Of a stretch of DNA of 64,000 bases, positions 43,006-55,287 are shown piece after piece (the first letter of the stretch is position 1; every line of letters starts with the position of its first letter). This DNA comes from Notolepis coatsorum. Lineage: Eukaryota > Chordata > Actinopteri > Aulopiformes > Paralepididae. Location of the stretch: the NCBI GenBank assembly GCA_963971535.1, contig OZ020589.1, forward strand, positions 93,189,182 through 93,253,181, read 5' to 3'. The position numbers and the translations under genes are program-made. The notes below the pieces were generated by a model. That model was not told the DNA's origin. It saw only the letters and a list, made by a program, of their open reading frames with translations, and did no database searches.

Positions 43006-45229
43006 TTCAAGTTTCTTTAATAGTTGTCATACAGAAGTACAGAATACTTTCATACAAAATGCTTCTTACTGTTACGCTCCAGAGACTGTGCTAGACAAGA
43101 TAGTATCAAATAACATAGTATAGCATGTAATTTAGAAGAAGAAAATGAGGTCACAGTGTTCGGTATAGACATATGTACAATGTTCTGAGTTACCATATAA
43201 TATACAATACTATGCAGTGTACTAATGTACAGTACTATCTAGTGCAAAGCAGAAATGGGATGAGGTACAATTTAGGTACAATTTACAGTAAGGTGTACGA
43301 GTTGTAGTGCAATCCTTCATCAATAAATATAAAGTGTGGGGAGTGGGTGCTACAGTGTGTTTGTTTAAAGTGGGTGTGTGCTATAAAGTGTGTGGAGTGG
43401 GTGCTACAGTGTGTTTGTTTAAAGTGAGTGTGTGCGTGTGGATGTGTGTGCTATGTGCGTTTGGTGGTTGTTGTTGTGTAGTGTTCATTCATTGTTCGTT
43501 TAGCAGCCTGATGGCCTGGGGATAGAAGCTTCTTCTGAGTCTTTCTGTGCTCGCCTTGAGACTCCGGTATCGCTTGCCTGACGGCAGCAGTTCAAAGAGG
43601 CAGTTGTTCGGGTGACTGGAGTCTTTAATGATTCTCTTAGCCTTGCCCTTGCAACGCTTGTTGTAAATGTTCTGGAGGGTGGGGAGCCCCCCTCCAATTG
43701 TGCGTTCGGCTGAACGTGTCACTCTTTGTAGTCTGCTTCGGTCTTGTGCAGTGCTATTCCCAAACCAGGAGGTGATGTTGCCGGTCAAGATGCTCTCTAT
43801 TGTACATGAGTAGAAGTTCTTAAGGATCTTCTGACTGACTTGGAACTTCCTTAGGCGCCTGAGGAAGTAGAGGCGTTGTCGTGCCTTCTTCACAACACTG
43901 TCAATGTGTGTGGTCCATGTCAAGTCCTCGGATATGTAGGCTCCGAGGTACTTAAAGCTGTTGACTCTCTCAACCGGTGCCCCGTCGATGCTGAGGGGGC
44001 TGTAGTCTTTGACCCCCGACCTCCTGAAGTCCACAATCATCTCCTTTGTTTTGCTGACGTTCAGGGAGAGGCTGTTTTCCTGGCACCATCCCGCCAGGAC
44101 CTTGACCTCTTCCAGGTAGGCCCTCTCGTCGTTGGCAGAGATCAGGCCCACCACCACTGTGTCGTCAGCAAATTTGATGATTGTATTGCTACTCCGCTGA
44201 GCCACACAGTCGTGTGTGTACAGGGAGTAGAGGAGGGGACTCAGAACACAGCCCTGGGGGGCCCCTATGTTGAGGGTGATGGATGAGGAGGTGCAGTTGC
44301 CTGCTCTCACCACCTGGGGTCTGCCAGTCAGGAAGTCCAAGACCCACTGGCAGAGGTCATACTTCAAGCCCAGGTCCCTGAGCTTGGCTATGAGTATGGA
44401 GGGGACTATGGTATTGAATGCCGAGCTGTAGTCGATGAATAGCATTCTCACATAGTTCCCCTGCCTCTTGTCCAGGTGTGATGCTGCTGTGTGCAGCACA
44501 TGGGCTATGGCGTCCTCCGTGGACCTGTTGGGGCGGTATGCAAATTGCAGGGGGTCCATGTTGATGGGGAGGGAGGAGCAGATGTAGCCCTTTACTAGCT
44601 TCTCAAAGCACTTCATGGCTATGGAGGTGAGAGCTACAGGGCGGTAGTCGTTGAGGCAAGCAGGCTTGGACTTCTTGGGTACAGGGATAATAGTGGACTT
44701 CTTCAGGCAGGTGGGGATGACAGCCTGTTCTAAGGACAGGTTAAATATGTCAGTGAATACTGGGGCCAGTTGGTCGGCACAGACTTTTAGGACGCGGCCG
44801 GGGATGCCGTCCGGACCTGCTGCCTTCCTGATATTCACTTTTTTAAAGGTCCGCCTCACCTCATGCTCTGTTACCCTGAACACTGCGCCTCCATCAGCAG
44901 CCGACCCCCCCCCCCCCCCCCCCCATTGCCGTGGCTTGTGAGCTGGTGTTGTTATTACCAGCATCAAACCTCGCATAGAAGGTATTGAGGTCATTTGCTA
45001 AGGAGATGTCACTGTTCAGTTTGAGGGAGGCGCCTTTGTAGTCTGTCATCGTTTTGAGCCCCTGCCACATAGCTCTAGAGTCAGCTTGTTCAAACTGGAG
45101 TTCAATTTTATCTCTGTAGCGCCGTTTGGCCTCTGACACTGTCCTCCTTACGTTGTATCGCGCCACCTTGTGGTCATTCATGTTGCCTGCCACTAGGCCG
45201 TCGTTGTATGCTTTGGTGCGCTCTCTCAG
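43006..45229 (-). mobile_element. Rex1-like LINE, 5'-truncated (2.2 kb)
   Basis: Non-LTR retrotransposon inserted in the L2 LINE of block B only. The 3' end at about 43,006 has the family's UTR (TTCTTTAATAGTTGTCATAC, complement of the AATAAAGAAACTTGAA-type tail). An ACCTGT motif on both sides (43000-43005 and 45230-45235) may be the target duplication. It lacks the endonuclease, so it is 5'-truncated. A C/G homopolymer run near 44,908-44,925 separates the two coding frames. Confidence 0.85.
43489..44994 (-). pseudogene. Rex1-like reverse transcriptase
   Basis: 501-residue frame, of which the RT proper starts around residue 45. Motifs in order are [104 protein letters not shown] (FADD active site), [15 protein letters not shown] and the C-terminal [13 protein letters not shown]. 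The RT is open along its whole length, suggesting a fairly young insertion. The upstream part (44894-45193, ARYNVRRTVSEAKRRYRDKI) is in another frame across the homopolymer run. Confidence 0.85.
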
Positions 45230-45373
45230 ACCTGTAACTTGTTCTTGTCAGAGACCAGCAGGACTAAGTCGTCCGCAAACAGGAACAATTGCAGTCACAA
45301 GCTGACGACATGTCATTTGCATAAATTAGGAACAGTAGCGGTCCTAGTATGCTTCCTTGTGGAACACCACAGT

Positions 45374-45709
45374 TCACTGTGAGGGGGGGGATAGGGTACC
45401 GTTTACCTCCACCATCTGTTCTCTCCCCTCCAGGTAGGATTGTATCCAGTTCACTGATAAACTATCAAAACCAATTGCTTTTAGCTTGTCAATCAGAATG
45501 GTGTGATTGATAGTGTCGAAGGCCTTTTGTAGGTCCAGCATGACCATGCCGCAGTATTTGCCCACGTCCACCTCTTGCTTGATGTGGTCGTTTAAATAGA
45601 GAAGGCATGTGTCAGTGGAGTGGGATGTTCTGAAGCCAGATTGGAATTCGTAGATTCGATTTTTTTCCGCGAGGTACTTTTCGACCTGTTCGTATACAAT
45701 TTTTTCCAT
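45374..45709 (-). pseudogene. L2 LINE RT, N-terminal part (copy B)
   Basis: Minus-strand frame with EKIVYEQVEKYLAEKNRIYE, FQSGFRTSHSTDTCLLYL and MVMLDLQKAFDTINHTIL. It corresponds to 6641-6976 in copy A and is followed towards the left by the GVPQGS and FADD region up to the Rex1 insertion. Confidence 0.8.
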
Positions 45710-45962
45710 GACTTTCGAGATGGATGTAAGGATAGAAACAGGGCGGTAGTTGCCTGGGTCTAATTTGCTGCCCTTTTTGTGCAGGGGTGTTACTCTCGCA
45801 ATTTTGAAGTCGTTGGGGATGTGTCCCTGTTTTATGGAGATGTTTATTATGTGTGTGATGACTGGGGTGATGGCGGCTGCTGAGTCTCTGAGGAATTTGG
45901 AGGGGATGTTGTCATGGCCAGTGGCCTTGTTCGGTTGGAGGGCGCTCAGTTTTTTGAGTACC

Positions 45963-47333
45963 TCATCTGTAGGCGCCTAGGTTCTTGTAGTATGCTACTA
46001 TGTGTTCTACCCCATACTGCCCTGAGTGGGAGGGTAGTTTGTTTACCAGTGTTGTGGCTATGTTTGTGAAGAAAGTGTTTAAGTAATTGGCTACATCCAG
46101 TTTGTCTGTGATGAGCGTGTTGTCCGTCTTTATTTTTATGTTTGAGAACCTGGTTTTAAGCTTTTTACTGCAGCCTAGTTGATTATTGAGTAATTTCCAA
46201 AGTTCACATGGTTTATTTTTGTTTTCCACAGTTTTGTCATTAATGAAATTTTCTTTTGCAGTTTTTATCATGGAGTTTATGTAATTTCTTAGTCTGTTTC
46301 TTTCTAGTTTGAGTTCAGTCACGTGGGCTTGGAGTTCACTGCTCGTGCTTTTGGTAAGCTTTGACTGACTTTTACGAAACTCAGAGCATTTTTTGTCTCT
46401 GGCTTTCATAGCGGTCAGTACTTCAGTGTGCATCCATGGCTCAGCGCGATTTTTTACCCTGGTGGTTCTTAGGGGGGCCATGTTGTTTAGTATGGTTGAG
46501 AATTTGGTTTTGAAGCCAAGCCAGGTTTCTTCAACCAGTGTACCATTGAGCTCATTTGACCAGTCCAGGCTCTCCAGTTCAAGGTTAAATGCCTCGCTAG
46601 AGTAGGTTTTGAGGTCTCTAGATGTGACTGTTTTGTGACAGCCAGCCTTTTGCTTTAGCTTTTTTCGGGTACAGAATATCATATAATGATCACTTAACCT
46701 GCATGCTATAACCCCTTTATTGGAGATCTTGGACTTGTCAGAGGTCAGGATGAGGTCAATGGTAGTCTGAGTGGATTCGCATACCCTTGTGGGTTGGGTG
46801 ATTAGCTGGCTGAGGCCGTGCAGATCACAAAACCTACTGAAGGCCTTGAAGACGGGTGCTGCTTTACGTAGCATGTCCGTGTTCCAGTCCCCAATAAGGA
46901 TTTTTTCTACGCCCTCCACCCCAGCTAAACACCCATCAAGTGTGTCATAGAAGCCACTGTGTTCTGGCGGTCTATAGATTGTGCCTATTAGTACTGATTT
47001 CGCCCTTTCAAATAAGATTTCAATCCATACAGTTTCAATCTCGTCATGGTTAAGGTCAGTACGGTTGATGAATTTAGTATCTTTGTGAATATACACACAG
47101 ACGCCACCTCCATACTGGTTTCTATCCCTCCTGACTACTGAATAGTTCTCGATTTCAATCTCTGGATCCTGAACAGATGAGTGTAGTTTTGTTTCTGTGT
47201 AACACAATATGTTAGCCTTACCATTTAAAAACAAATGTCTGATTTCGGCCAGTTTGGGTCTCAGGCTGTTTGTGTTTAAGTGAAATATGTGAAGTCCATT
47301 TGTGTTCGTTATTTTGTTCAAATCTCGCCTCAT
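45963..47333 (-). pseudogene. L2 LINE APE endonuclease and linker (copy B)
   Basis: 456-residue frame, longer than the copy A version. It starts MRRDLNKITNTNGLHIFHLN and includes NTNSLRPKLAEIRHLFLNG, ILCYTETKLHSS, RNQYGGGVCVYIHKD, LIGTIYRPPEHS, LIGDWNTDML, LSDHYMIFC and a long Lys-rich linker (LWKLLNNQLGCSKKLKTRFS). The active-site residues of the APE endonuclease are present. It is open up to the linker before the RT. Confidence 0.85.
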
Positions 47334-47726
47334 CTGCAGGTGAGGGCATGTCGCCGCCTGCTGGCCGGTTGGTGCATCCGCTGGCTGTTGTGAAAGCTGC
47401 GTGGATGTTGATGATGCTGTCGACGGCCGGCGTCGATGTGAGGAGGAGCCGTTGATTCTTCGCCTGTCGGCGTGTTAAAACCGGTCCCGGGTTTTGGTGA
47501 ATGTCACCCGACAGGAGCAAGTATATGCTCCGAGCCTTTCAGCAAGTAAACAGTGGGACTGTTTATTTGCGCATTCTTTACTTTCCACTTCTGTCTGGAG
47601 TTGATTCAGTGGTGAGTTAATGTACAAGTCCATAATCCACAGGAGGGAAAGTAAAAAATACGCAAAATACCTTGTCGATCTGTAGCGTTTGTTTTGCCGG
47701 GAGCTGATTGAAATGCGACGGTCCAT
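47334..47726 (-). pseudogene. L2 LINE N-terminal ORF remnants with 2A-like motif (copy B)
   Basis: Shorter counterpart of 20057-20953. The 2A-like GDIHQNPGP is at 47482-47508. About 360 bp of the region between the motif and the endonuclease, and about 100 bp before the motif, are missing relative to copy A. Confidence 0.7.
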
Positions 47727-48500
47727 GTCGAAGCCGGATGTTGTGCAGCATAAGCTCCAGCATACCAGTTAACAATTGCCCCCAAAAGTGGCCATTTTAG
47801 TTTTTGTTTTTTGAGGACTGCATACTTCTATTGCAAACCAGAATACTCTACTTTATACTTATAGCACATGCATGAGCCTGGTCTCTTTTGAAAGATGACA
47901 TTCTGAAGTTTCTGAAACAATAAAGTTTACTTTTAATGATAATAAAATTTAGTAACATAGGTCTGAACTTGAGTTGTAGAAAAACTTGTTACTCACGTTT
48001 TTCTGTAGTAGTTAGTAGTCCAGAAGTAGTATCTCCAAAGAAATGGGTATGACTGAAGAAATACCCTGGGTCCATAGCCTGAAGTCTTGTGTAGTACATG
48101 TCCAAATTTCATAAAGATTCGTTCAGAAATGACTGATTGAAATGACAGAACGCATTCCCAGTTGGGGTACCATTGGAAAGCCCTACTCATTGGTTACAAC
48201 CCTGTCCAATAATTTTCAAGATCGCCAAATGATTGACAGAGGTAGAGGCTCGAGAGTCTGGAGTGGTATTTGAATTTTTTTAAGTCTGCCGTCTACTTCG
48301 GCGCACGCCTTACACCGGCATGTAACTCGAGAACCGCTGAACGGATTGCCGGCTATCGACAGGCAACAAATAGGGCTTTAATTCAATATATATATAGTAG
48401 TAAGAATATGCACACCCGAGCCGCTAGAGGTCGCCAAAGTTCCTGTGCGCAAATCGTCCTCAAGAGGGCCCACATGTGGGCCGTTGCATGCTAAGAGGTT

Positions 48501-48641
48501 TTAACATGGGGCCGTAGGATGATGTCCATTAGACACTGAAAGGTTGCAGGGGCCCCATGTAAACCAAAGGGAAGGACCCGGTACTGCCAGAGGCCACCTG
48601 GAGTCCTGAAGGCTGTCTGCTGAAGGGCCCTCTCTCTCAGG
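48501..48641 (-). pseudogene. Ty3/gypsy fossil A: central RT segment (copy B)
   Basis: Counterpart of 21607-21752 (LPFGLHGAPATFQ, LMDIILRPH blocks). Confidence 0.8.
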
Positions 48642-49029
48642 TCTTCCCAAAGGTCAGTGAAGTCCATGACCACAACACCAGAGGGAGTTCCACAAATCAT
48701 GTGCAACCCAGATTTGGCTCAAACAAGGGACTAAACTTGTTTCGCAATTATGCCACAATAATGTGGAACGCCCTACCCATTGACGTAAAGGAATGTGAAT
48801 CCCTACCCTCCTTCAAAACCGCTCTCAAAGAGCACCTATGGGTGGCTGCAATTATAAACTAGCGCCGGTAATGTAAAAATTGTCTTGATGAATTGAAAAT
48901 GGAGGACCCTTATGTAAACAAGGTGAAAGTATTTTTCTGGTCTGCATCCTCTTAGCAGTTGTTTGTATTGAGCCATACTGTATTGTACCCATTCTGTAAT
49001 CTGTTAATAAAGTTTTCAATCAATAAATC
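48642..49029 (+). mobile_element. 5'-truncated L2 LINE copy inside gypsy A (copy B)
   Basis: Counterpart of 21753-22140. Plus-strand L2 3' end with AATAAAGTTTTCAATCAATAA tail, near-identical to copy A. Confidence 0.85.
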
Positions 49030-49880
49030 CAACCCTGGGGGACAAAGGTACCTGCCAGTAAGACTTGGTGAGATCGAGGGTAGAGATGAAGCGTGACCTG
49101 CCTAGGCATTCAATGAGGTCATTGACCCTGGGTATGGGATAGGTATCGAATGCAGACACCTCGTTGAGTTTGCCGAAGTCATTGCAGAACCTGGGCGTAC
49201 CATCAGACTTGGGTACCAGGATGACCGGACTGGACCAGGGGCTGTGAGACTCCTCTGTAACACCCAACTGCTTCATCCGCTCCACCTCATCCTCGATGGG
49301 GTGTGGATGTCATGTTGGACCATGGTGGTTCTGCCACGGGTCAATGAGAACACATCGGTAAACTGGTTGACCAACTCCTTTAAGTCCTGGCGCTGGTGGG
49401 GAGCGAGCTACTCACCAAACCGGACCTCCTCTCGAGGTGCAGTGGTGGTGGCCCGGGGTCCTTGATCGGCCTCCTCTCCGTCCGCCTCCGCCAGGAGGAC
49501 TGGTCTTGGGCCAGGCTTCTTACGGAACCGGGCCCTCCAGTTATTTGCTGTAGGCTGGTTTTGGGCTGTCTGAGCTGCTGCATGTGCCTCCCTGAAGCCC
49601 AGCCAGTCCCTGCCAAGAAGCAGGGGTACCGGAAGCCCCTTCATGACGCCTACAGTCAGGGGCCATTCGCCAGTTGGTCCCCCAATGCTCAATAATGTAG
49701 CCTCCACCTCTCTGATGTTCCCATGGACACAAGTCACTGGAAGAGAGCCAGTGACTGGGTATCCCCCTGGAAGCACCATGGGGCTGGCAAGGGTTACACT
49801 ACTGCCCGAGTCCATGACAGCCTCCAGGGGCCAACCCTGTACAGTTACCCGGCAGGTGAGTGGGGGCGAGTGACCTGGCG
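49030..49880 (-). pseudogene. Ty3/gypsy fossil A: protease and N-terminal RT (copy B)
   Basis: Counterpart of 22141-22990: protease DSGSSVTLASPMVL and LLLGRDWLGF, and RT SPVILVPKSDGTPRFC, STLDLTKSYWQVPL. Same boundaries as copy A. Confidence 0.85.
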
Positions 49881-50009
49881 AGAGGTACTGGCAGCTGGCT
49901 AGCCATGCTCTTGGCCTGGGAAGAGTGGGGATGGACCCTGGCTCAGTATTCTAGCCCAGGTACTTCACTGCTGTTCTTGCCGCTATAACCTCTGACCCTA
50001 ATTCTACCT

Positions 50010-50706
50010 GGGCCCTCATTTATCAATGGTGCATACGCACAGATATGTGCGTACGCACAGATATGTGCGTAAACCGTGCGTACGATCATTTCTAAGCAAA
50101 GTGTGGGATTAATTTGAACGTGTGCTTGAGATTGTGCGTATATCTACGCACAGCTCAGACCGTGCGTACATGGCGCCCAGTGGTAGAATATGAAGACTGC
50201 AGACGGACTTTCATGCATTAGTTTCAAAACTGACGTGTTCTGTATGAGCCGTAATTCATTATAGTTAATTGTAAAATAGCAACAGTAGTGTAATTATTGT
50301 CAAACCCAAATAGCATTTGGAATAGGTCTTTCTTTCCGAATGAATGCAGCATGGTTTATCTATATAGCGTTATCGGAATACTATACGGGGTGCGCTGACT
50401 GCGCTCCATGGGGAGCTGTTTTCAGAGATAGGACAGTCTATTTGCCAAGAGAACATAATATTAACTAGAGTCCGCTACCTGAGACACATTCTCCTTGATT
50501 TGTACCGCAATTTGGGACCCAAATTGGAGTGTGGAACAAAACGCACAAATGCTACCCCCATGCACATTCAAGTCCTCTCCACCCTCGGGTCTTTGGCCAC
50601 CGGCACGGCCCATTGTGATATATTGGAGATGGATCGAGCAATAGACTGTTACTGTATCACCCATGTAGCTGTCAAAGCTCCATCACAAATTCAGTTATGT
50701 GAGTAG
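50010..50706 (+). mobile_element. PIF-Harbinger fragment with transposase N-terminus (copy B)
   Basis: Uninterrupted version of 23121-23480 plus 29939-30275. It starts GGGCCCTCATTTATCAATGG and runs into transposase coding sequence from about 50,373 (RDRTVYLPREHNI, then PRHILLDLYRNLGPKLECG, then MHIQVLSTLGSLATGTAH). The DDE domain and the right terminus are absent. It contains the empty site for the hAT of copy A. Confidence 0.75.
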
Positions 50707-51178
50707 AAAGGGATTCCAGAGTCAATGTTGCGATGCACATTTGGCTGATACATGTCGTTGCTGGTGACCGGGACTCCGGGAGGAAGGCACGCATTTATAT
50801 TGAATTCAATAGTAATGTTATTACTGGGGTATCTGTAATTAAAATATCACTTAAATGCAGGTGATCAGGGTTATCCACTGAAGCCATAATTAATTACTCT
50901 GACCAACCCAACAAATGACCCAACAGGAGTGCAATTATAACGGGCTCACGCACGAACAAGAGCCCTTTAGAGCGCAGTTGGCCTGCTTGTTTGGCAAGGG
51001 GGGGGGGGGGGGGGGGGCAGACGCAAAACACCCACCTCCAAACGCGATTAAATATTGTTTAAAATAAAAAGCGAAATACTATTATTTTGTGTGTCATGTT
51101 TCCAAATAAGATTGGTCACAACGAAATGCTTTCTAGCGTACATTTTTTGTTGGTTAGAATAGATGACCTCCGTGAGGC
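50707..51178. other. No gene recognised (copy B counterpart of 30290-30742)
   Basis: Near-identical to copy A, except for a longer G run at about 51,000-51,017. Confidence 0.5.
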
Positions 51179-51244
51179 GGCCGGGTAGCGCAGCGGACTA
51201 AGCATCTGTCTACCACCACAGAGACACTGGTATCGAATCCGTCT
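51179..51244 (+). ncRNA. tRNA-like sequence (possible SINE head), copy B
   Basis: Same as 30743-30808 with two changes (AGCATCTG for AGCGTCTG, and CCGTCTTC for CCGGCTTC). The second weakens the acceptor-type stem. Box A and box B are unchanged. Confidence 0.5.
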
Positions 51245-51349
51245 TCCTTATTTAAAACCCTAAACATCTTTTCTGTGCATTTATTTTTAATTTTTAATTT
51301 TCTTTTTTATCATACCATACCAATTAACCAGTCTCTATAAGTCCAGTCT

Positions 51350-53503
51350 TTATGGCGCTCTCACCAGCCTACCACTGGATGTCCTGTACTCTGGCGCCGG
51401 TGGAGGGTCCACCGCAGGCTGGTACAGGTCGCTCCGCCTGAACGGCCTGACTTCCTGGGTGATAGTGTCACTGCCCGTGTTACTGTCCATCCCTTCGCTG
51501 GGTGGACTGCTGTGTCGCTCCTCAGGTGGGCTGCTGTGCTGCACTCTGTGTTGCTCCGGGCGGCGTCCAGTGACATCCACCTCCGCTGGTCGCAGGTCCA
51601 CCCGGTTCTGCCGGTAGAATGTCCCCTTGACATCCACCAAGTACGATCTGGGGGCCACCGGAGGCACACTCCTCTCCTCCACTTGCCCGTCCTGTCTCCA
51701 GGCAGGGGCTTCATTCTTATGTCCTGGCCTATACACAGCTCGGGCAGATCTCTGGCCGACTTGTCATAACCAAGCTTCTCAGGAATCCCTGTGACCACGC
51801 TGGGGCCCAGGAGTGTGTCAGCGACCGGAAGTGGGGTCTTCAGTCTCCGGGACATCAGTCTCTGCACTGGGCTGCTGAGCATGCCCTCTGTGGGCGTGTT
51901 CCTCCACTACAAGATAGCTAACCATGGGTCGTTACCTGCACTAGCTGCCTTCTTGCACATGTTTTTCACTATCTTCACCGCCGATTCAGCCTTTCCATTA
52001 GACCTTGGGTGCCTGGGTGAGGACATGATATGGTCGAAATCCCATTCCTTTGCAAACTTTTTAAATTGTTCACAGTCGAACTGAGAACAACAGTCTGTTA
52101 TCACCCGTTCAGGCTGCCCGTGGCGTGCAAATTGGGCCTTACACCTTAACACTGTGGTGTCTGCTGAGAGGTCAGGGAGTAGCTCTATTTCCCAGAAATC
52201 TGAATAATGATCAACCATGAGTAGGAAGTCTTTGCCCGCTTGTCTGAACAAATCCATACGGACAATCTGCCATGGCCATGTTGGGAGTGCATGCGACATC
52301 ATTGTCTCCCGCTGCTGCTCATGAGAATATTCATTACATGCTGAACACTGGCTCACGTAATCCTTGATTTCACCCTGCATGTTGGGCCAGTACAGCGTGT
52401 CTCTGGCCTGTCTGTAGCAGGCATCTCCTCCTACATGGCTGGCGTGTATGCGTTTCAACATTTCTGCCCGTAACGTTTTCGGCACTATGACTCGCTGGCT
52501 TTTGAAGAGCACCCCATCTTGTGCGCTGATCTTATCCCTGATTGACCAATACCCTCTGATTGCCAGCGGAGTCTCCTCCCTGTGATCTGGCCATCCCTGG
52601 AGCACTGCCGCTTTCAGCAACTGAAGGGTTTCATCTCCCCCAGTGTGTTGCCTGATCTGATTCAGCCGCTGGCTGGTGCCATTCAGATAATCAGCCTGAT
52701 TAATCTGTTCAGTGTCCTCTTGTGTCCTCTGCAGGCTGCAGACTGTGTGTTTCATGTATCCTGTGTCAGTCCTCTGTGGTGGAGCCGTGGCCCTGCTCAA
52801 TGTGTCACTGATGTGCATGTCCGGGCCTGGCTTGTATATGACCTTGAGGTTGTAGTTCTGTAGCGTGAGCACCATGCTCTGGAGCCGTTTGGGTGCAGTG
52901 AGGAGGGGTTTGTTGAATATCGAGATGAGTGGCTTGTGGTCCGTTTCCACCATGATCTCCCCCCGTCCATACAGATAATAGTGAAAGCGTTGGCACGCAA
53001 ACACAATACTCAGACACTCTTTCTCGATCTGCGCATAGTTCTGTTCTGTCTGAGTCCGTGCCCGCGATGCGTACCCTACTGGCTGACCCTCCTGGAACAG
53101 ACAGCAGCCAAGTCCTTTCTGACTTGCATCACTCAGGATGGTGACCGGCTTGGTCACGTCGTAATATTTCAGGATCAGGGCCACTGTGATCAGACACTTG
53201 ATCTCCTCGACCGCCATGCCATGGGACGGCCTTGTCCAACAGCCTCCTCAGTGGCTCGCATATCTCAGAGAGGCGGGGCATGAACCTTGCGAGGTATGTC
53301 ACAAACCCAATGAACCACTGCACCGCCTTGGCGTCCGTGGGGTGTGGCATGTCTTGGACCGCCCTGATCTTCTCTGGGTCTGCCCTGAGCCCCTCTGCTG
53401 ACAGGATGTGTCCATGAAACTTGACTTCTCTGAGCCTGAACGGCAGTTTCTTTAAACTTAGCCTCAACCTAACCTCTCTGCACCTCTCCATGAGTGCTAT
53501 CAG
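51350..53503 (-). mobile_element. Ty3/gypsy fossil B (copy B): integrase, RNase H and RT end
   Basis: The minus strand carries the integrase C-terminus (51350-51882), integrase core and zinc finger (51907-52400), RNase H (52800-53200) and the C-terminal RT (GHILSAEGLRADPEKI, to 53503). The integrase to RNase H part (51907-53217) reads as one frame of 436 codons with HHCC (H...CSACNEYSHEQ), VRMDLFRQAGKDFLL and RVITDC blocks. Neither the hAT nor the LTR insertion of copy A is present. The fossil continues at 55909-56046 and 57200-57304 beyond later insertions. Old; broken with several breaks. Confidence 0.85.
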
Positions 53504-53839
53504 AAAACGCAGGAAGTTTTCACGCGATACCAAGGACTACAAGGAGGAAACTGTTTATTTTTGGAGGAAGACTGCCAACCAACACAGAGGAAACCGCAGA
53601 CAGCAAGACCGAGGTTCTGACCGTGACGCACAAGCCGGCTGGCTCTCCTCAACTTCGGCCGAGTCAGACACCAGCAGCCAATCAGGACGCGGAGCGTTTT
53701 TTCAAGGGGAACCCCAAGGACGACGTCAGCGGGCGGGTGTCCCCCGCAGGGGCGGACAGAGAAGATATCGCACAAATGCACCAGACGAGGCTTACGGAAG
53801 AAGAGGACACTCCTATCAAACCCGGAGCGTAACACAATC

Positions 53840-54568
53840 ATGAACTTCTCCACTGCGCCACTGACAGAGATCTGCATCACAGCTCTTAGTAAGGGGTTGT
53901 CGTTTGTACCCACTACCACCACCAACGACTTTGATACCATCATAGACTTCCACAAGTTCTTCAGAACATTGAGACTGAAAGAGTTTTTCCACTCTGGAGG
54001 AGCCACCAGCCCAGTGACTCATGTCCCCGTGCGCAGCGCCACCCCCTCTCAGGCCAACACAACAGTGAGTAAACCTATTACACCATTCAAGAAGAAATCC
54101 ACTTTTATTCCCCCAAGAAATCGCAATGCATCCCTCGACACATATTGTCGTTTAGTAGAAAATGATGTACAGGCTATCTTAAAAAACAAACGGGAATATA
54201 AAGTGTACAACAACATGTGTAAAGCGGAAAGAGAGGCTATCACTACCTTAGGCAAGGACAAGACAGTGATTGTTCGACCAGCGGACAAAGGTGGTGCTAT
54301 TGTACTTCAGAACACTGTGGACTATGAAAATGAAATTATGAGACAATTAAATGATCAGTCGTTTTACAGTAAGTTACTGTCTGACCCTACCACACAATTT
54401 AAGCAGTCTGTCCATGATAAATTGTTGTTTTGGTTAGAGAAAGGGGAAATCACAAAGAACGAATTTGAATTCATGAAGAACGAGTACCCTGTGACTCCTG
54501 TCATTTACACACTTCCCAAAATCCACAAATCCCAAACAATTTTGTTTCCATCCCACCCACCTCATTAA
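53840..54568 (+). pseudogene. Penelope-like RT, N-terminal part
   Basis: 242-residue frame with TALSKGLSFVPTTTTNDFDT, ITTLGKDKTVIVRPADKGGA, IVLQNTVDYENEIMRQL and VTPVIYTLPKIHKS. The KGLSFVPT, RPADKGGA and LPKIHK blocks are hallmark N-terminal motifs of Penelope-like reverse transcriptases. The frame ends shortly after LPKIHK. The following text (RRFQERGYPTEWIDKAANR-like) corresponds to a region far downstream in intact elements, so the catalytic core has been deleted. Confidence 0.85.
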
Positions 54569-54716
54569 GAGCCTCCCGGTCAGCCAGTTTCACCGAGCCA
54601 GGAGAATCTGCAGCCTTGATAGTCTATATCAGAGACAGTCCACAGACCTGAGCAGGAGATTCCAGGAGAGAGGATATCCTACAGAATGGATAGATAAAGC
54701 TGCTAACCGCTTTGAT

Positions 54717-55287
54717 GTGGCCACACAGGACGAATGCCTACAACCTAGAATTAGACCCACTAAGGACCAGTCCCCACTGTGCTGCACTACATATTCTCCT
54801 GTAGGTTTTGAATTAAAAAAGATCCTACACAAACATTGGCACATCATCAACTCTGATCCCAAACTCCAAGCTGTTTTCAAGGAACCTCCTGCCGTAGTTT
54901 ACAAACGCCCCCCCAACCTGAGAAACCAACTAGTGAGATCCTATAGCCCACCCACGGCTCACAGACCCACGTTCCTAGATAACACCCCGGATGGGAACTA
55001 TAAGTGTGGTAACTGCACAGTGTGGCTATACTATTAAGAGTAAGACCTACACACATCCACGTAATGGTAAAACCCTCAGAGTCCGTGGCTTCATCACCTG
55101 TAGCTCCACTCATGTCATCTACCTAATCAAATGCCCTTGTGGCCTGAGCTATGTAGGTAAAACCAACCGGCAACTCAAAATACGCATCAGCAAACACTGC
55201 ACCAACATCAGATGTGGTGATGAACATAACCCGGTTGCAGTACACTCTACAGTGTGTGACAGGCAGGACACAATATCAGCACATTAA
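54717..55287 (+). pseudogene. Penelope-like linker and GIY-YIG endonuclease
   Basis: Two overlapping plus-strand frames. The first (54717-55037) has QPRIRPTKDQSPLCCTTYSP and FKEPPAVVYKRPPNLRNQLV. The second (54991-55287) has THVIYLIKCPCGLSYVGKTN and RQLKIRISKH. VIYLIKCPCGLSYVGKT is the GIY-YIG core with its Cys-rich CCHH-type neighbour region. This domain cuts target DNA during insertion. The two frames are separated by a frameshift, and the end of the protein is also shifted (GGDYGKLLLQREIYHIHTLQ-like sequence near 55,330). Confidence 0.85.

Larger units (their letters stand above)
41767..48494 (-). mobile_element. L2/CR1-group LINE, nearly full length (copy B), split by a Rex1 insertion
   Basis: Same insertion as 5247-21606, with GAGGTT on both sides (41761-41766, 48495-48500). 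Without the Rex1-like LINE at 43006-45229 it is about 4.5 kb. It is shorter than copy A because parts of the N-terminal ORF are missing (around 47,330 and 47,525). It has two short segments that copy A lacks (about 47,735-47,785 and 47,905-47,960). Confidence 0.85.
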
